Shown here piece after piece: positions 15,156 to 23,643 of a stretch of 26,706 nucleotides of DNA. This stretch comes from Polyangiaceae bacterium. GTDB lineage: Bacteria > Myxococcota > Polyangia > Polyangiales > Polyangiaceae. A program made the position numbers and the translations under genes. The stretch is from NCBI GenBank assembly GCA_025936205.1, contig JAICTU010000052.1:1-26706 (forward strand), read 5' to 3'. Under the pieces are notes generated by a model that saw only the letters and a list, made by a program, of their open reading frames with translations, was not told the DNA's origin and made no database searches. The first letter of the stretch is position 1; the number at the start of each line of letters is the position of its first letter.

Positions 15156-15469
15156 CTCTACGCCTGCCGTCCTTTACACTTCTTCACGCCAGCTCCATTC
15201 GCGCTCGATGAGGCGGCACCAGCTCGTGTGAAGCGGCGCTTCGACAGCCACGCCGCCCGCACGACACACGAGGAGGACGACGATGTCTTGGGTGCGATCA
15301 AAGAGATCCCTGAAAAATGGCAGCAGAGACGAACGAGCGTGAGACTTTTGCCATCGCAGAACTGATTCACGGGAGGACTGCGGGCGCTTTTGGTAGCCTC
15401 GCGTAAGCTGGCCTAATACGTACCCTTTCCAGCAAACGTCGGTCGCTTTGCCTGCCCCCCAACGGAATC

Positions 15470-16648
15470 ATGCAGAACCCATCCAGCGCTTCGACTCTTC
15501 GTTCTCGCAGCCTCCTCTTTCGCGGCCCCGCCGTGGCCGCATTGCTGGCGTTGGCCTCTGCTGGGGCTTGTCAGAGTGAGGACTCGAGCCCTTCCGCAGC
15601 GCTCGTTCCCTTCGCAGGCGGCAGTACCCCGCCGAGCTCTGGAGCGAGCGGCATCATGCAAAGCACGGGTGCCAACACTCCCGCCAACGCGCTCGGCGCT
15701 GGAGGCTCGGGCGTCACGGAGAGCGGGCCGAGCACCGACATTGGCCTCGCCGCCAACGCGAACAACAGCACCGCGAATGCACCGATGAGCGCGGGCGGCG
15801 CGGGCGGCGCCAGCACCGAACCTCCCGCCCCCAAGCCTTGCGTGGACACGGAGCCTCCTCCGGATCCCGATTGGCCCGACGCCAACTGTGAGCGCTGGGC
15901 CACGGAAACCAACGAGTGCTCTGCTGCGTGGTTCGCCAACTACTGCGACGTGAGCTGCAAACGCTGCGTGCCGGAAGGTGCAACACCGCCGCCGCCCGCC
16001 GTGGATTGCTCCGGTGAAGGGCTACCGAACGTGACCGGCGGCGATGGCTATGCCACGCGCTACTGGGACTGCTGCCAGACGGCGTGCTCGCAGAACGACG
16101 GTCACCGCTGCGCCCAGGACGGCGTCACGCGCACCGGCAACTCGCAGAGCTCCTGCCAGGGCGGCGGCTCCTTCGCCTGCTACGACGAGGCACCGCGTGC
16201 CATGTCGGATTGCCTCTCCTACGGCTACATCGCCAAGGCCAATCCCAACTGCGGCGGCTGCTACCGCATCCAGTTCACCGGCGAGGGCTACTACAACGCC
16301 AACGATCCGGGCTCGAAGGCGATCAAGGGCAAGCAGATGATCGTCAAGGTGTCCAACACCGGCAGCGACGTCGCCGGCAACCAGTTCGACCTGATGATCC
16401 CCGGCGGCGGCGTGGGCCTGTTCAACGCCTGCAGCAGGCAGTGGGGCACCAACGATTTGGGAGCCCAGTACGGCGGCTTCCTCACCAACTGCACGGGCGC
16501 TTACTCCGAGAAGAAAGAGTGCGTTCGTCAGAACTGCAACAAGATCCCCGCCGGACCGGCGCGCGATGGCTGCCTCTGGTTCGTCGACTGGCTGCAAGCA
16601 GCGGACGACCCGAAGTTCACGTCTCAGGCCGTCAACTGCCCGTTCTGA
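15470..16648 (+). CDS. GH45 endoglucanase lipoprotein with ShKT-like module
   Basis: A 392-aa surface cellulase. The signal peptide ends near AGAC (C34, likely lipidated) and is followed by a Ser/Gly/Ala linker to about residue 120. Residues 124-166 form a six-cysteine module starting CVDTEPP and ending C-x3-C-x2-C (CDVSCKRC), like ShKT domains. Residues 195-392 form the glycoside hydrolase family 45 domain. The signature TRYWDCC carries D200, and GSDVAGNQFDLMIPGGGVG carries D300 and D307. These match Asp10, Asp114 and Asp121 of Humicola endoglucanase V. NCGGCYRIQFTG and CLWFVDWLQAADDPKF are also conserved. It should cleave internal beta-1,4 bonds of cellulose. GH45 is mainly eukaryotic. A GH5 cellulase is convergent next door. 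Confidence 0.88.
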   Translation: MQNPSSASTLRSRSLLFRGPAVAALLALASAGACQSEDSSPSAALVPFAGGSTPPSSGASGIMQSTGANTPANALGAGGSGVTESGPSTDIGLAANANNSTANAPMSAGGAGGASTEPPAPKPCVDTEPPPDPDWPDANCERWATETNECSAAWFANYCDVSCKRCVPEGATPPPPAVDCSGEGLPNVTGGDGYATRYWDCCQTACSQNDGHRCAQDGVTRTGNSQSSCQGGGSFACYDEAPRAMSDCLSYGYIAKANPNCGGCYRIQFTGEGYYNANDPGSKAIKGKQMIVKVSNTGSDVAGNQFDLMIPGGGVGLFNACSRQWGTNDLGAQYGGFLTNCTGAYSEKKECVRQNCNKIPAGPARDGCLWFVDWLQAADDPKFTSQAVNCPF

Positions 16649-16672
16649 TCTCGGTGACGTAGGGCGACGTTT

Positions 16673-16699
16673 GCGCGGCGGGTGGGGGGTACGCCGCGC
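16673..16699. terminator. Hairpin between the two cellulase genes
   Basis: GCGCGGCG (16673-16680) pairs perfectly with CGCCGCGC (16692-16699) around an 11-nt G-rich loop, in the 85-bp gap between convergent genes. It could stop transcription from both sides. Confidence 0.6.
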
Positions 16700-16705
16700 G
16701 GTGTT

Positions 16706-16730
16706 GGCGCGCGCAGCGCGACGGGTGGGG
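16706..16730 (+). repeat. GC-rich repeat shared with another convergent gap
   Basis: GGCGCGCGCAGCGCG followed by ACGGGTGGGG matches 25840-25864 at 24 of 25 positions. Both copies lie between convergent genes, just before the stop codon of the minus-strand gene. The composition is biased, so chance is not excluded. Confidence 0.45.
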
Positions 16731-16733
16731 GCA

Positions 16734-17825
16734 TCATTTGCAATACGAGCGCAGCACGTTGCGGACGTGCTTTCCGGATTCGCTGAGCTCGGCGGGCGTC
16801 CAGTTGCCGCTGGAATTGGCGCCGGGCTGCAGGAGCGCACAGGTCTCGACTTTGTCGGCGATCATCCAGTCGAGCCAGCTGATGTGGTGCTGGTCCATGA
16901 AGTCGATCCAGGCCTTCCACTCCGTGTAGTTGTTCTGGCCCTGGCCGGCGGAGTTCGAGCCGCCGGACTCGCTGACGAAGACGGGGATGCCCTTGGCGAT
17001 GGCGGCCTGCGTGCGCTGCCGCAGCCAGTCGCGGTGGGTGTCGGCGTAGAAATGCACCGAGTACATCACGTTGGTCTGCCCCTGCAGGGGGTCGCTAACG
17101 ACGGTGTCGATGCGCTGGTCCCACTCCGGTGAGCCCACGATCACGATGTTGTCCGGGTCGTGCTCGCGGATGGCTTTGATGACCGCGGTCGCGTACTCCT
17201 TTACCTGCGGCCAGGTCTCGTCCTTCTCGGGTTCGTTGAAGATCTCGTAGATGACGTTGGGCTTGTCGCCGTACTTCGCGGACATCTCCGAGAAGAAGGC
17301 GACGGCCTCGGCGGGATGCAAGTCGTGCGCATGCCAATCCACGATCACGTAGACGCCCGTCTGAATGGCGCCCTCGACAGCAGCTTCGATGCGCGCCCGG
17401 GAAGCGGCGGGATTCTTCAGGTAGGCGCCGTCGGGCTCGATGCCCATGGCCAGGCGCACGATATCGACGCACCAGTCTTCCCAGACCCAGTGAACGACTC
17501 CCGCGTTGTAGTACTGGGGCCACCAGTTATCCCAGCCGAAGGAGAGCCCGCGCAGCACGGCGGGCCCGCCGCTGGCATCGAGCAATTCGGCGCCCTTCAC
17601 ACTGAGCTGCCCGTGCCGCGCCACCGGCGTGCTCCGCTCCGCGAGGGACGGAATGGTCGTCTCCACCTCGAGCAGGGCACCCTTTGCGCTGGGCGCTGCC
17701 GCCGTGCCTGCCCCGGCGCTCTTCGCCGGCTTCTGGAGACAACCACTGACGCACACCGAGCTGGCCAGGGCGCCAGCCAGCATTTTGCTACTCCAACTGC
17801 ACTTCACGCCGGGCGCTGATGTCAC
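16734..17825 (-). CDS. GH5-family endoglucanase lipoprotein
   Basis: A 363-aa cellulase. The lipoprotein signal ends in CVSGC (C29) and an Ala/Gly/Pro linker precedes the (beta/alpha)8 domain from about residue 70. Catalytic residues are visible: acid/base E198 in IYEIFNEP and nucleophile E286 in VFVSESGGS. Supporting motifs are VRLAMGIEP, VIVDWHAHD and YSVHFYADTH. It closely resembles bacterial GH5 subfamily 2 endoglucanases such as Bacillus and Erwinia enzymes. It probably hydrolyses beta-1,4-glucan at the cell surface beside the GH45 enzyme. The GTG at 17825 has AGGA eight bases upstream; GTG 17807 (MKCSWSSKM) and ATG 17783 are alternatives. Confidence 0.9.
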   Translation of the reverse strand: MTSAPGVKCSWSSKMLAGALASSVCVSGCLQKPAKSAGAGTAAAPSAKGALLEVETTIPSLAERSTPVARHGQLSVKGAELLDASGGPAVLRGLSFGWDNWWPQYYNAGVVHWVWEDWCVDIVRLAMGIEPDGAYLKNPAASRARIEAAVEGAIQTGVYVIVDWHAHDLHPAEAVAFFSEMSAKYGDKPNVIYEIFNEPEKDETWPQVKEYATAVIKAIREHDPDNIVIVGSPEWDQRIDTVVSDPLQGQTNVMYSVHFYADTHRDWLRQRTQAAIAKGIPVFVSESGGSNSAGQGQNNYTEWKAWIDFMDQHHISWLDWMIADKVETCALLQPGANSSGNWTPAELSESGKHVRNVLRSYCK

Positions 17826-17846
17826 AGCAGGGTCCTAGCATGCCCT

Positions 17847-17862
17847 CGGATCGAACGATCCG
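17847..17862. terminator. Short perfect hairpin after the receiver gene
   Basis: CGGATCG (17847-17853) and CGATCCG (17856-17862) with a two-base loop, between the CheY-like gene (whose 3' end is at 17948) and the GH5 start. It could end the receiver transcript or be a palindromic operator for the GH5 gene. Confidence 0.4.
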
Positions 17863-17947
17863 CGTTCACGCTCAGCGCGCCGCGTCACACTACCGCTCGG
17901 CTGCGCGGCTCGAAGCGTTGCTGGTGGCTCTCCGCTCGGGCTCGCTG

Positions 17948-18349
17948 TCACTCACTGCGCGAGGGCGCACCGGCCATGTCGCGCAGGAGCTGCGCCAGGA
18001 TCCAGGTCTCCACCGGCTTGACGAGGTACGCATTGAAGCCCGATGCCATCGCCTGCTTGCGAGCATTGCCACCGGAGAATGCGCTCAACGCAACGGCAGG
18101 GATGTTCGACTTCACGGCGTCGGAAAGTGCCCGGAGACTGCGAACAAACGTGATGCCATCCTCATCGGGCATCGCGATGTCCGAGACGATCACATCGGGC
18201 GTGCGCGTCGCGAGGAAGCATCGGGCCCCATCAGCTGAAGCCACGGCCACGACGTCTGCACCCCAGTGACTCAGCACCTGCTGCAACATCTCTCGCGGAT
18301 CAGCCTCGTCGTCGATGACGAGAACACTCAGTCCACTCAGGATCGCCAC
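17948..18349 (-). CDS. Single-domain response regulator (CheY-like receiver)
   Basis: A 133-aa stand-alone receiver: acidic pair D13-D14 (VLVIDDEADP), phosphoacceptor D57 (VIVSDIAMPDEDG), S89 (ALSAFS) and K111 (YLVKPVE). It is the kind of receiver often found detached from hybrid kinases. The GTG at 18349 gives the family's normal N-terminus; the open frame upstream has no receiver-like sequence and crosses the divergent promoter region. No kinase gene is nearby, so its partner is unknown. It is divergent from the DUF3606 gene. Confidence 0.82.
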   Translation of the reverse strand: MAILSGLSVLVIDDEADPREMLQQVLSHWGADVVAVASADGARCFLATRTPDVIVSDIAMPDEDGITFVRSLRALSDAVKSNIPAVALSAFSGGNARKQAMASGFNAYLVKPVETWILAQLLRDMAGAPSRSE

Positions 18350-18565
18350 ACGCAAACAGTTTAGCAGCCGCGCCGGCTTCAGACCAACTCGCAATTGGTT
18401 TGACGGGTAGCACGCGCCAGCAGCGACCGCGAACCGCTGAGGCAATCCGACTCGATGTGGCAATCCGGGCGAGCGGGGTGGTGATGTGTGAGTGAAGAAG
18501 CGGACCCGAGCTGCTCGCATTTTGACCCATTGTGAAGGTGAAATTGCGATGCAACACTGGTCGGT
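18350..18565. promoter_or_regulatory. Divergent intergenic region with short repeats
   Basis: This 216-bp gap separates the receiver gene from the DUF3606 gene. It holds a direct repeat of GGCAATCCG spaced by 12 bp and an inverted CCAACTCGCAATTGG. No -35/-10 pair can be called with confidence. Confidence 0.3.
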
Positions 18566-18742
18566 ATGGCTGACGATCCAGGCAAGCGAGGCTCCGCAGA
18601 TGGCGCTCGCATCAACGTTCATGAGGCGCATGAAGTGCGCTACTGGACAAAGGAGCTCGGCGTTACTGAGCAGGAATTGAAAACTGCCGTGGAAAGAGCA
18701 GGCGTGATGGTGGATGCCGTGCGTCGCGAGCTGGGTAAGTAA
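18566..18742 (+). CDS. DUF3606 small protein
   Basis: A complete 58-aa protein starting MADDPGKRGSADGARINVHE and ending in the DUF3606 signature EVRYWTKELGVTEQELKTAV, then DAVRRELGK. Matching start, length and C-terminus make this a real gene in spite of its size. DUF3606 proteins are small, and their function is unknown; several are stress-linked. The ribosome binding site is weak. The next gene probably starts 29 bp before this stop codon, in another frame. Confidence 0.8.
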   Translation: MADDPGKRGSADGARINVHEAHEVRYWTKELGVTEQELKTAVERAGVMVDAVRRELGK

Positions 18743-19640
18743 AATTGCAACACACCGCCGGCACCAGGAAGTCTTCCGTGCCGGCGTGGCCGCGCTGATC
18801 GCGCTTTGCTTCGCGCCTCCGCTGGCCGCAGCGCCTTCGGGAGCAGACGCCGAACTGCAACCTGACGCTGCGAATGAGACGAAGGGTCTCGATCCCGACT
18901 ACTGGCGGCACGGCGATACGCGCTGGTTCGTCTCGGCGCGCGCCGAGTGCGGCGCTCTCTACGCCAAGCCGTACGTCTCCGCAGGGTACGGCAAGCCTCA
19001 CTGGCTCTGGACGGGAGTCGACGTCAATGCCATCGCCACGATCGACTTCATCCAGGGATATGCGGGATTCCGCGCCTCGACACCCATTGTCGACCTTGCC
19101 TTCGGCTGGAGAGACACCTCCTCTTACGGCAAGGGCTGGCTGAACCCCGCATCCAGCTACGACCGAGCCGATGTCCTGACGGGACCGGGCCCGAAGGCGC
19201 GCTACTGGGCCTGGGAAGCTGAAGCCGTGGTGCTCGTCCCGCTTCCGCACTCGGCACTGATCGGCGATCTGATCGCTGTGAAGACCCTGGATGTGCCTCG
19301 CGGCAAGTACCTGTACGACGAATCCTATCGCGTCATCGTGAAGGACTCCGTCTTCGAGGTGCTCCGGACGGGTCTGGTCGCGCGCTTGCTGAGGGCCGAT
19401 GCGTTGAAGGTCGGCGTTCTCTCGGAGTGGGTGTTCGGCACGGGCCGGAGCCAAGATGTACTGCGCCTTGGCCCGGTGGCTTCCTGGCAACTCACAGACC
19501 ATCTCGAAGCGGTCGGCGTGGCAACGTTCAGCGTGCACAGCCCGGATCGCCTGGGACTGGATCTGGGAACCTATGCGCTCGCTGGCGTGCGCTACCGATG
19601 GGCAACGGGCGAGCGCAATCCCAGGCCACCCTGGCGGTGA
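18714..19640 (+). CDS. Putative exported outer-membrane protein, unknown family
   Basis: A 308-aa protein whose hydrophobic stretch AGVAALIALCFAPPLAAA (about 23-40) looks like a signal peptide, with cleavage near residue 40. The mature part is rich in alternating aromatic strands (GYGKPHWLWTGVDVNAIATI, YAGFRASTPIVDLAFGW, LGTYALAGVRYRW) and ends close to an aromatic residue, as in beta-barrels. No named family was recognised. The ATG at 18714 overlaps the DUF3606 gene by 29 bp; GTG 18786 would give a shorter signal lacking positive charges. Overlap suggests co-transcription with DUF3606. Confidence 0.65.
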   Translation: MPCVASWVSKIATHRRHQEVFRAGVAALIALCFAPPLAAAPSGADAELQPDAANETKGLDPDYWRHGDTRWFVSARAECGALYAKPYVSAGYGKPHWLWTGVDVNAIATIDFIQGYAGFRASTPIVDLAFGWRDTSSYGKGWLNPASSYDRADVLTGPGPKARYWAWEAEAVVLVPLPHSALIGDLIAVKTLDVPRGKYLYDESYRVIVKDSVFEVLRTGLVARLLRADALKVGVLSEWVFGTGRSQDVLRLGPVASWQLTDHLEAVGVATFSVHSPDRLGLDLGTYALAGVRYRWATGERNPRPPWR

Positions 19641-19671
19641 GCTCGACGATCGCTGCGGAGTGGACGCTCGC

Positions 19672-21159
19672 TCACGGTACTGACCAAGTATGGACGGGCT
19701 GCCCCGCGGAGCTCTGTTCCAGATAGCGCTCGAGCAGGGCCGCCCAGGCCTCGCGATCGGAAAGACGGCGGCTCAGGTGCGCGTGCACTGCCCGCTGCCA
19801 GCTGGCCCCGGTTTGCCGGCGCTTCACCCGCTGCGCGATCACTTCGAGGCAGGCGTCGGCTTCGGCTGGATCGACCGCTCCTTCCTGGACCAAACCATCG
19901 CGCGCGAGCTGAAGCAGCTCCGTCAGCGCTCGAGGAATGTCCAGCAGCCGCGGCGACGGCGCTTGTTCGCTGGGCCACAGGAGCTGCGCTCCGAGCCCGT
20001 GACGGGCCGCTTCATAGAAGTTGCGCCGGATCTGTCCGAAGGTGATGCGATGAGTGTGCTCGGTCATGTGCGGCGCGAGCGCGAGGGTCAGCCCGACCAG
20101 GAAGGCGAGATTCGCCACCATGTCCGGCACGGTCGGCCCTGCCGGCAGCGCGCGCAGCTCCACCCGTACGTGCCCGCCCGAGGACGCATCGTAGACGGCA
20201 CGATTCCAGCGCCACACGGTACCCGCGTGCAGACGGAGCTCCGCCAGAGCTGGGATACCTCCCGCGTTGCACACGCGCTCGGGATCTTCTGGCGCGACCA
20301 CAGGCAGTAGTGGCTCGTGCTGCGCCACGGCCTCGGCGAACAGCTCGTAGGCACCACGCCGCACCCAGCCGTGACCGAACGAGACGCGGGCGGAGCGCCA
20401 ATCGTCACCTGTCGCGTCGGCGCGATCATCGACGGCCTGGCGAAACAGCGCGACGCGCGTCTCGTGCCACAAGCGCCGCCCGAGAAAGAACGGCGAATTG
20501 CCCGCGACCGCCAGCGCCGGACCGGTCGCGAGCTGCGCCGCGTTGTACGTGTCGGCGAAGCGCTCGGGCGGTACCCGCAGGTGGATCTGAAACGAGGTAT
20601 TGGCGCCTTCAAACGTGACGTCGTGCGCGTGGATGGCGAGCTCGTCCTCACCGCTGATCCGGACGTGAAACGGTTGTTGCTTGATGCGCGCGAGGCCCGC
20701 GGAGAGCGCCCGATAGCGCATGCTGTCCGACAGCATGCCGGAGACCAGATCACTCTCTGCGAGTGTGGGAAGAATGCCGATCACCGCGACGCGGGCTCCG
20801 TGCTGCGCCGCCGCGCGCTGTGCGGCTGCGAGGCCATCGCCCAGCTCAGCCTGCATCGCCGACAGCGAGCGACCTGCCAGCGCCACGGGCGGCGCGTTCA
20901 GCTCCAGATTGAAGCGATTGAGCTCCAGCGTGAGGCGACGATCCTGAGCGCTGGCCAGCACCTGACGGTTGACCGGCATCGGGCCCGCCGCGGCGTCCAC
21001 CAGATTCAGCTCCAGCTCCGCCCCGATGTTGAAGGGCCCGGCACCGAATCCTCGTCGCTCGAGCACCCGGCGGAGTGCACGCAGGTTGCTCTCGAGCTTG
21101 GCCGCAAACGCGGCATACTCGGCCTCCGAAAACTGCTCCCGCTCGATCTCGATTCCCAT
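19672..21159 (-). CDS. Glutamate-cysteine ligase family (GCS2-type) protein
   Basis: A 495-aa carboxylate-amine ligase of the GCS2 type. FNIGAELELNLVD (about 44-56) carries the glutamate pair of the metal site. NRFNLELNAPP, then GANTSFQIHLRVPPE and GHVRVELRALPAGPTVPDMVA are conserved blocks of the superfamily. Characterised members join glutamate and cysteine in glutathione or related thiol synthesis, but many members (YbdK-like) do not, so the substrate is open. The length fits the roughly 500-aa forms annotated in myxobacteria. The ATG at 21159 starts MGIEIEREQF; a GTG at 21210 is possible. No ribosome binding site is obvious. Confidence 0.82.
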   Translation of the reverse strand: MGIEIEREQFSEAEYAAFAAKLESNLRALRRVLERRGFGAGPFNIGAELELNLVDAAAGPMPVNRQVLASAQDRRLTLELNRFNLELNAPPVALAGRSLSAMQAELGDGLAAAQRAAAQHGARVAVIGILPTLAESDLVSGMLSDSMRYRALSAGLARIKQQPFHVRISGEDELAIHAHDVTFEGANTSFQIHLRVPPERFADTYNAAQLATGPALAVAGNSPFFLGRRLWHETRVALFRQAVDDRADATGDDWRSARVSFGHGWVRRGAYELFAEAVAQHEPLLPVVAPEDPERVCNAGGIPALAELRLHAGTVWRWNRAVYDASSGGHVRVELRALPAGPTVPDMVANLAFLVGLTLALAPHMTEHTHRITFGQIRRNFYEAARHGLGAQLLWPSEQAPSPRLLDIPRALTELLQLARDGLVQEGAVDPAEADACLEVIAQRVKRRQTGASWQRAVHAHLSRRLSDREAWAALLERYLEQSSAGQPVHTWSVP

Positions 21160-21256
21160 TCGAGGGTGGGCTCGTCGTAACACGGCCCCGCCGTCACCAG
21201 GAAGGCCCACCGCGCGACGGCTGCAGCGAGGGCATGTTCGTTGCTTGGTAGCCCGT

Positions 21257-21778
21257 ATGGCTCACGCAACATCACCTACGCCAGAGGGACCGGAAGCGCT
21301 GCAGCGCTTTCGCGAGCTCCTTTCGAAATTTCGAACCGCCATGTTCGTCACTCACGGGGGCGAGACCGGGCTGCATGCGCGCCCCATGGCCGTGGCAAAA
21401 ATGGAGGAAAACGGCAGCCTCTGGTTCGTGACGGGCAGGGACACCCCGAAAATCGACGAGCTGACCGCCCATCCCGACGCGCTGGTCTGCCTGCAGAAAG
21501 ACAACCAATTTGTCACCGTGGCGGGCCACGTCGAGGTCGTCCAGGATCGCGGCAAGGTCGAAGAGCTCTGGTCGGAGAGCTTCCGCGTTTGGTTCGACGG
21601 CAAGGACGATCCCAACCTCGTGCTGCTGCGGCTCGTGGCGAGCGCCGGGGAGTACTGGGATCAGTCAGGCACTCACGGCCTGAAATACGCTTTCCGCGCG
21701 GCCAAGGCCTACGCCAACAAGGAGCGAGTGGATCCGCGCGCGGACGAGCCGGAGACGCACGGCGCCGTGAAGCTCTAG
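21257..21778 (+). CDS. Pyridoxamine 5'-phosphate oxidase-like (general stress) protein
   Basis: A 173-aa protein of the split-barrel flavin-binding family (general stress protein 26 type). Typical pieces are TAMFVTHGGETGLHARPMAV, GSLWFVTGRDTPKIDEL, then FVTVAGHVEVVQDR and LWSESFRVWFDGKDDPNLVLL. These proteins bind FMN or a related cofactor in the cytoplasm; physiological substrates are mostly unknown. It ends 3 bp before the stop codon of the convergent FecR gene. The start codon is ATG 21257. Confidence 0.85.
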   Translation: MAHATSPTPEGPEALQRFRELLSKFRTAMFVTHGGETGLHARPMAVAKMEENGSLWFVTGRDTPKIDELTAHPDALVCLQKDNQFVTVAGHVEVVQDRGKVEELWSESFRVWFDGKDDPNLVLLRLVASAGEYWDQSGTHGLKYAFRAAKAYANKERVDPRADEPETHGAVKL

Positions 21779-21781
21779 CTA

Positions 21782-22939
21782 CTAGCGGTCGCAGAGCTGG
21801 GCAACGACGGGCGCGCGTGCAGCCTGGGGGTACTCGCGCAGGAAGCTCTCCCGCGCCTTCCGGCATTCGCCCGCCTGCCCCGTCCGGGCCAGTGCTTCGA
21901 CCCGTCGCGCTGCCGCGTCCTCCAGGAAGTAGCCGCTGCCGGGATGCGCGATGGCAAACTGGAACGCTTCTGCGGCGCCGCTCGGGTCCGCGAGCGAGTC
22001 GAGGCGGATGCGGCCGAGCATGAACGCGGCATAGCCCGCGCGTGGATCCGTCGGGTAGCGGCGGCGCAGCTCGTCGAACGACGCGGCCGCTTGCCGAGCG
22101 CGGCCCGCCACTCGCTCTGCATCGGCGCGCTCGAACAACTCGCGCGCGCTGGGCGCACTCCGCGTGTGCGCCGCAGCCGCACGCGCTGGAGCAGACACGA
22201 TCGCTTCTGGCGCGGGCACTGCCGGCGCAGGCTCGCTCGGCACAGGCTCGCTCGGCACAGGCTCGCGGCCCTCGCTGGACCAACGCTGGCCCGGGCCCAG
22301 CAACGCGAGCATGCGATCCGGTGGCTGTCGCACCTCGACCAGACCGCGCTCGACGCTCACCACGATCTGCTCCGGGCTCGTCGCCGAGAGGCCGTAGGAG
22401 ACCGTAAAGTGAGTACCCCTCACCGCGACCTCCAGCGTGCCCACCGCGACCACGAAGCGGCGCTCCGGGTTGTGCGCCACCTCACATTCCACGCTGCCGC
22501 GCTCGAGCTGGACGCGGACCTCGCGCGGGTCGAGCCTCACGACACGCGCCTCCGTCTGCTCGGCCAGCGCCAGCGTGCTGCCATCGGGCAGACTGAGCCG
22601 CCGATCGGCGCTCGCTACCTGGACATCTCCCAGCTGCCCTTCCCTCGAAGGCAGCTGCGCTGCGAGCCACCAGCCCCCGAACAGGGCCGCAGCCGCTGCC
22701 AGCCAGCCCAGCCACCGCGCGCCATTCCGCCGCGCCGCCGGCGGGCGCTGCTGCTCGGCCATCGCAGACGGAGCGCGAGAGAGTTGCCCGGAAACGGCGC
22801 CGGCCAGCGCCTGCAGCTCCTCTTCGCTCAGCTCCGCGAAGGCTGCGTCCCCGAGGTCCTGATCGAACAGCTGCGCGTGCTCCTCACGCGCGAGGTCAGC
22901 CACCGCGTTCAACAAGCGATCGCCGTGCTCCTGCGTCAA
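21782..22939 (-). CDS. FecR-domain membrane protein with TPR tail (putative anti-sigma)
   Basis: A 385-aa one-pass membrane protein. Residues 1-72 are cytoplasmic and could hold the sigma factor. One helix spans about 75-96 (WLGWLAAAAALFGGWWLAA). The FecR domain covers about 110-215, with LPDGSTLALAEQTEARVV, ERGSVECEV and VGTLEVAVRGTHFTVSY. A Pro/Ser/Glu linker (EPVPSEPVPSEPAPAVPAP, encoded by 15-bp tandem repeats near 22226) leads to TPR-like helices (about 265-380). It overlaps the upstream ECF sigma gene by 4 bp, so the pair is translationally coupled, as expected for a sigma factor and its regulator. Confidence 0.85.
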   Translation of the reverse strand: MTQEHGDRLLNAVADLAREEHAQLFDQDLGDAAFAELSEEELQALAGAVSGQLSRAPSAMAEQQRPPAARRNGARWLGWLAAAAALFGGWWLAAQLPSREGQLGDVQVASADRRLSLPDGSTLALAEQTEARVVRLDPREVRVQLERGSVECEVAHNPERRFVVAVGTLEVAVRGTHFTVSYGLSATSPEQIVVSVERGLVEVRQPPDRMLALLGPGQRWSSEGREPVPSEPVPSEPAPAVPAPEAIVSAPARAAAAHTRSAPSARELFERADAERVAGRARQAAASFDELRRRYPTDPRAGYAAFMLGRIRLDSLADPSGAAEAFQFAIAHPGSGYFLEDAAARRVEALARTGQAGECRKARESFLREYPQAARAPVVAQLCDR

Positions 22940-23643
22940 GGCTCACCTCCCACGGAACGGCGGCCGCGGCCCGGCGCGTCGGGGCGCGGGGCGGGATGGA
23001 GCTGGTGCACTCGAGCCGCAGGCGCGGGCGCTGGCGTCGCGGTCAGCTGCTGACGGATGGCCTGGACCTGCTGCCGCAGGCGACTTCGAAAGGTGTACAG
23101 CGCGTTGGACGACATGTTGAAACGCTCGGCGATCTCCTCGATGGAGAGCTGCTCGATCATGAGCGCGTGAAACAGCTCGATGCCGCGCGGGCTGAGCTGC
23201 TCCTCGAGGCGGTGCCAGATCCTCTGCAGCTCTTGGCGCGACACGACATGATCCTCCAGTGCCCGATCGTCCACCGCGAGGGCCGATACGTCGTCTTCCG
23301 AAGTCGGCTTCTCCGCCCAGGCGCTGCGGCGACCGCTGCGCAAAATGGCCTTGGCTTCCCGCTCGGCGACCAGGCCCACGAAGTTGGCGAGCGACAGTCC
23401 CCGCTCTGGGTCCCAGCTGCGCAGGACACGACTGTCGTGATCGAAGATCACGAGCAAGATCTGCTGCGTCAGATCCAGCACCTCCTGGCGATCCACACGG
23501 CGGCCGCGCGCCGCGCTGCTGCTCGCCAGCGGGCGACAGACGCGCCGCTGCACCACAGGGCTCAGGCGCAGAACGAGAGCGTGGCGCGCCGCGGCCTCAC
23601 CCGCGACGGCACGGCGCACGAGCTGCACGTCCAGATCAGCCAC
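22936..23643 (-). CDS. ECF-type RNA polymerase sigma factor
   Basis: A 235-aa sigma factor. Region 2 is LTQQILLVIFDHDSRVLRSW then DPERGLSLANFVGLVAEREA. Region 4 carries the helix-turn-helix in LFHALMIEQLSIEEIAERFN followed by MSSNALYTFRSRLRQQVQ. A Pro/Ala-rich tail of about 35 residues follows. It overlaps the outer-membrane protein gene upstream by 8 bp and the FecR gene downstream by 4 bp, so all three are one operon. The FecR protein is its likely regulator. The ATG at 23643 is used. Confidence 0.85.
   Translation of the reverse strand: MADLDVQLVRRAVAGEAAARHALVLRLSPVVQRRVCRPLASSSAARGRRVDRQEVLDLTQQILLVIFDHDSRVLRSWDPERGLSLANFVGLVAEREAKAILRSGRRSAWAEKPTSEDDVSALAVDDRALEDHVVSRQELQRIWHRLEEQLSPRGIELFHALMIEQLSIEEIAERFNMSSNALYTFRSRLRQQVQAIRQQLTATPAPAPAARVHQLHPAPRPDAPGRGRRSVGGEP

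Larger units (their letters stand above)
15031..15469. other. Intergenic region with three hairpins and no clear gene
   Basis: The first 125 bp hold three hairpins in a row, listed separately. The rest (15156-15469) has no recognised gene. A 45-codon reading from GTG 15228 to 15365 (contains HEEDDDVLGAIKEIPEKW) looks protein-like but matches no family I know. The promoter of the GH45 gene should lie near 15400-15469. Confidence 0.5.
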
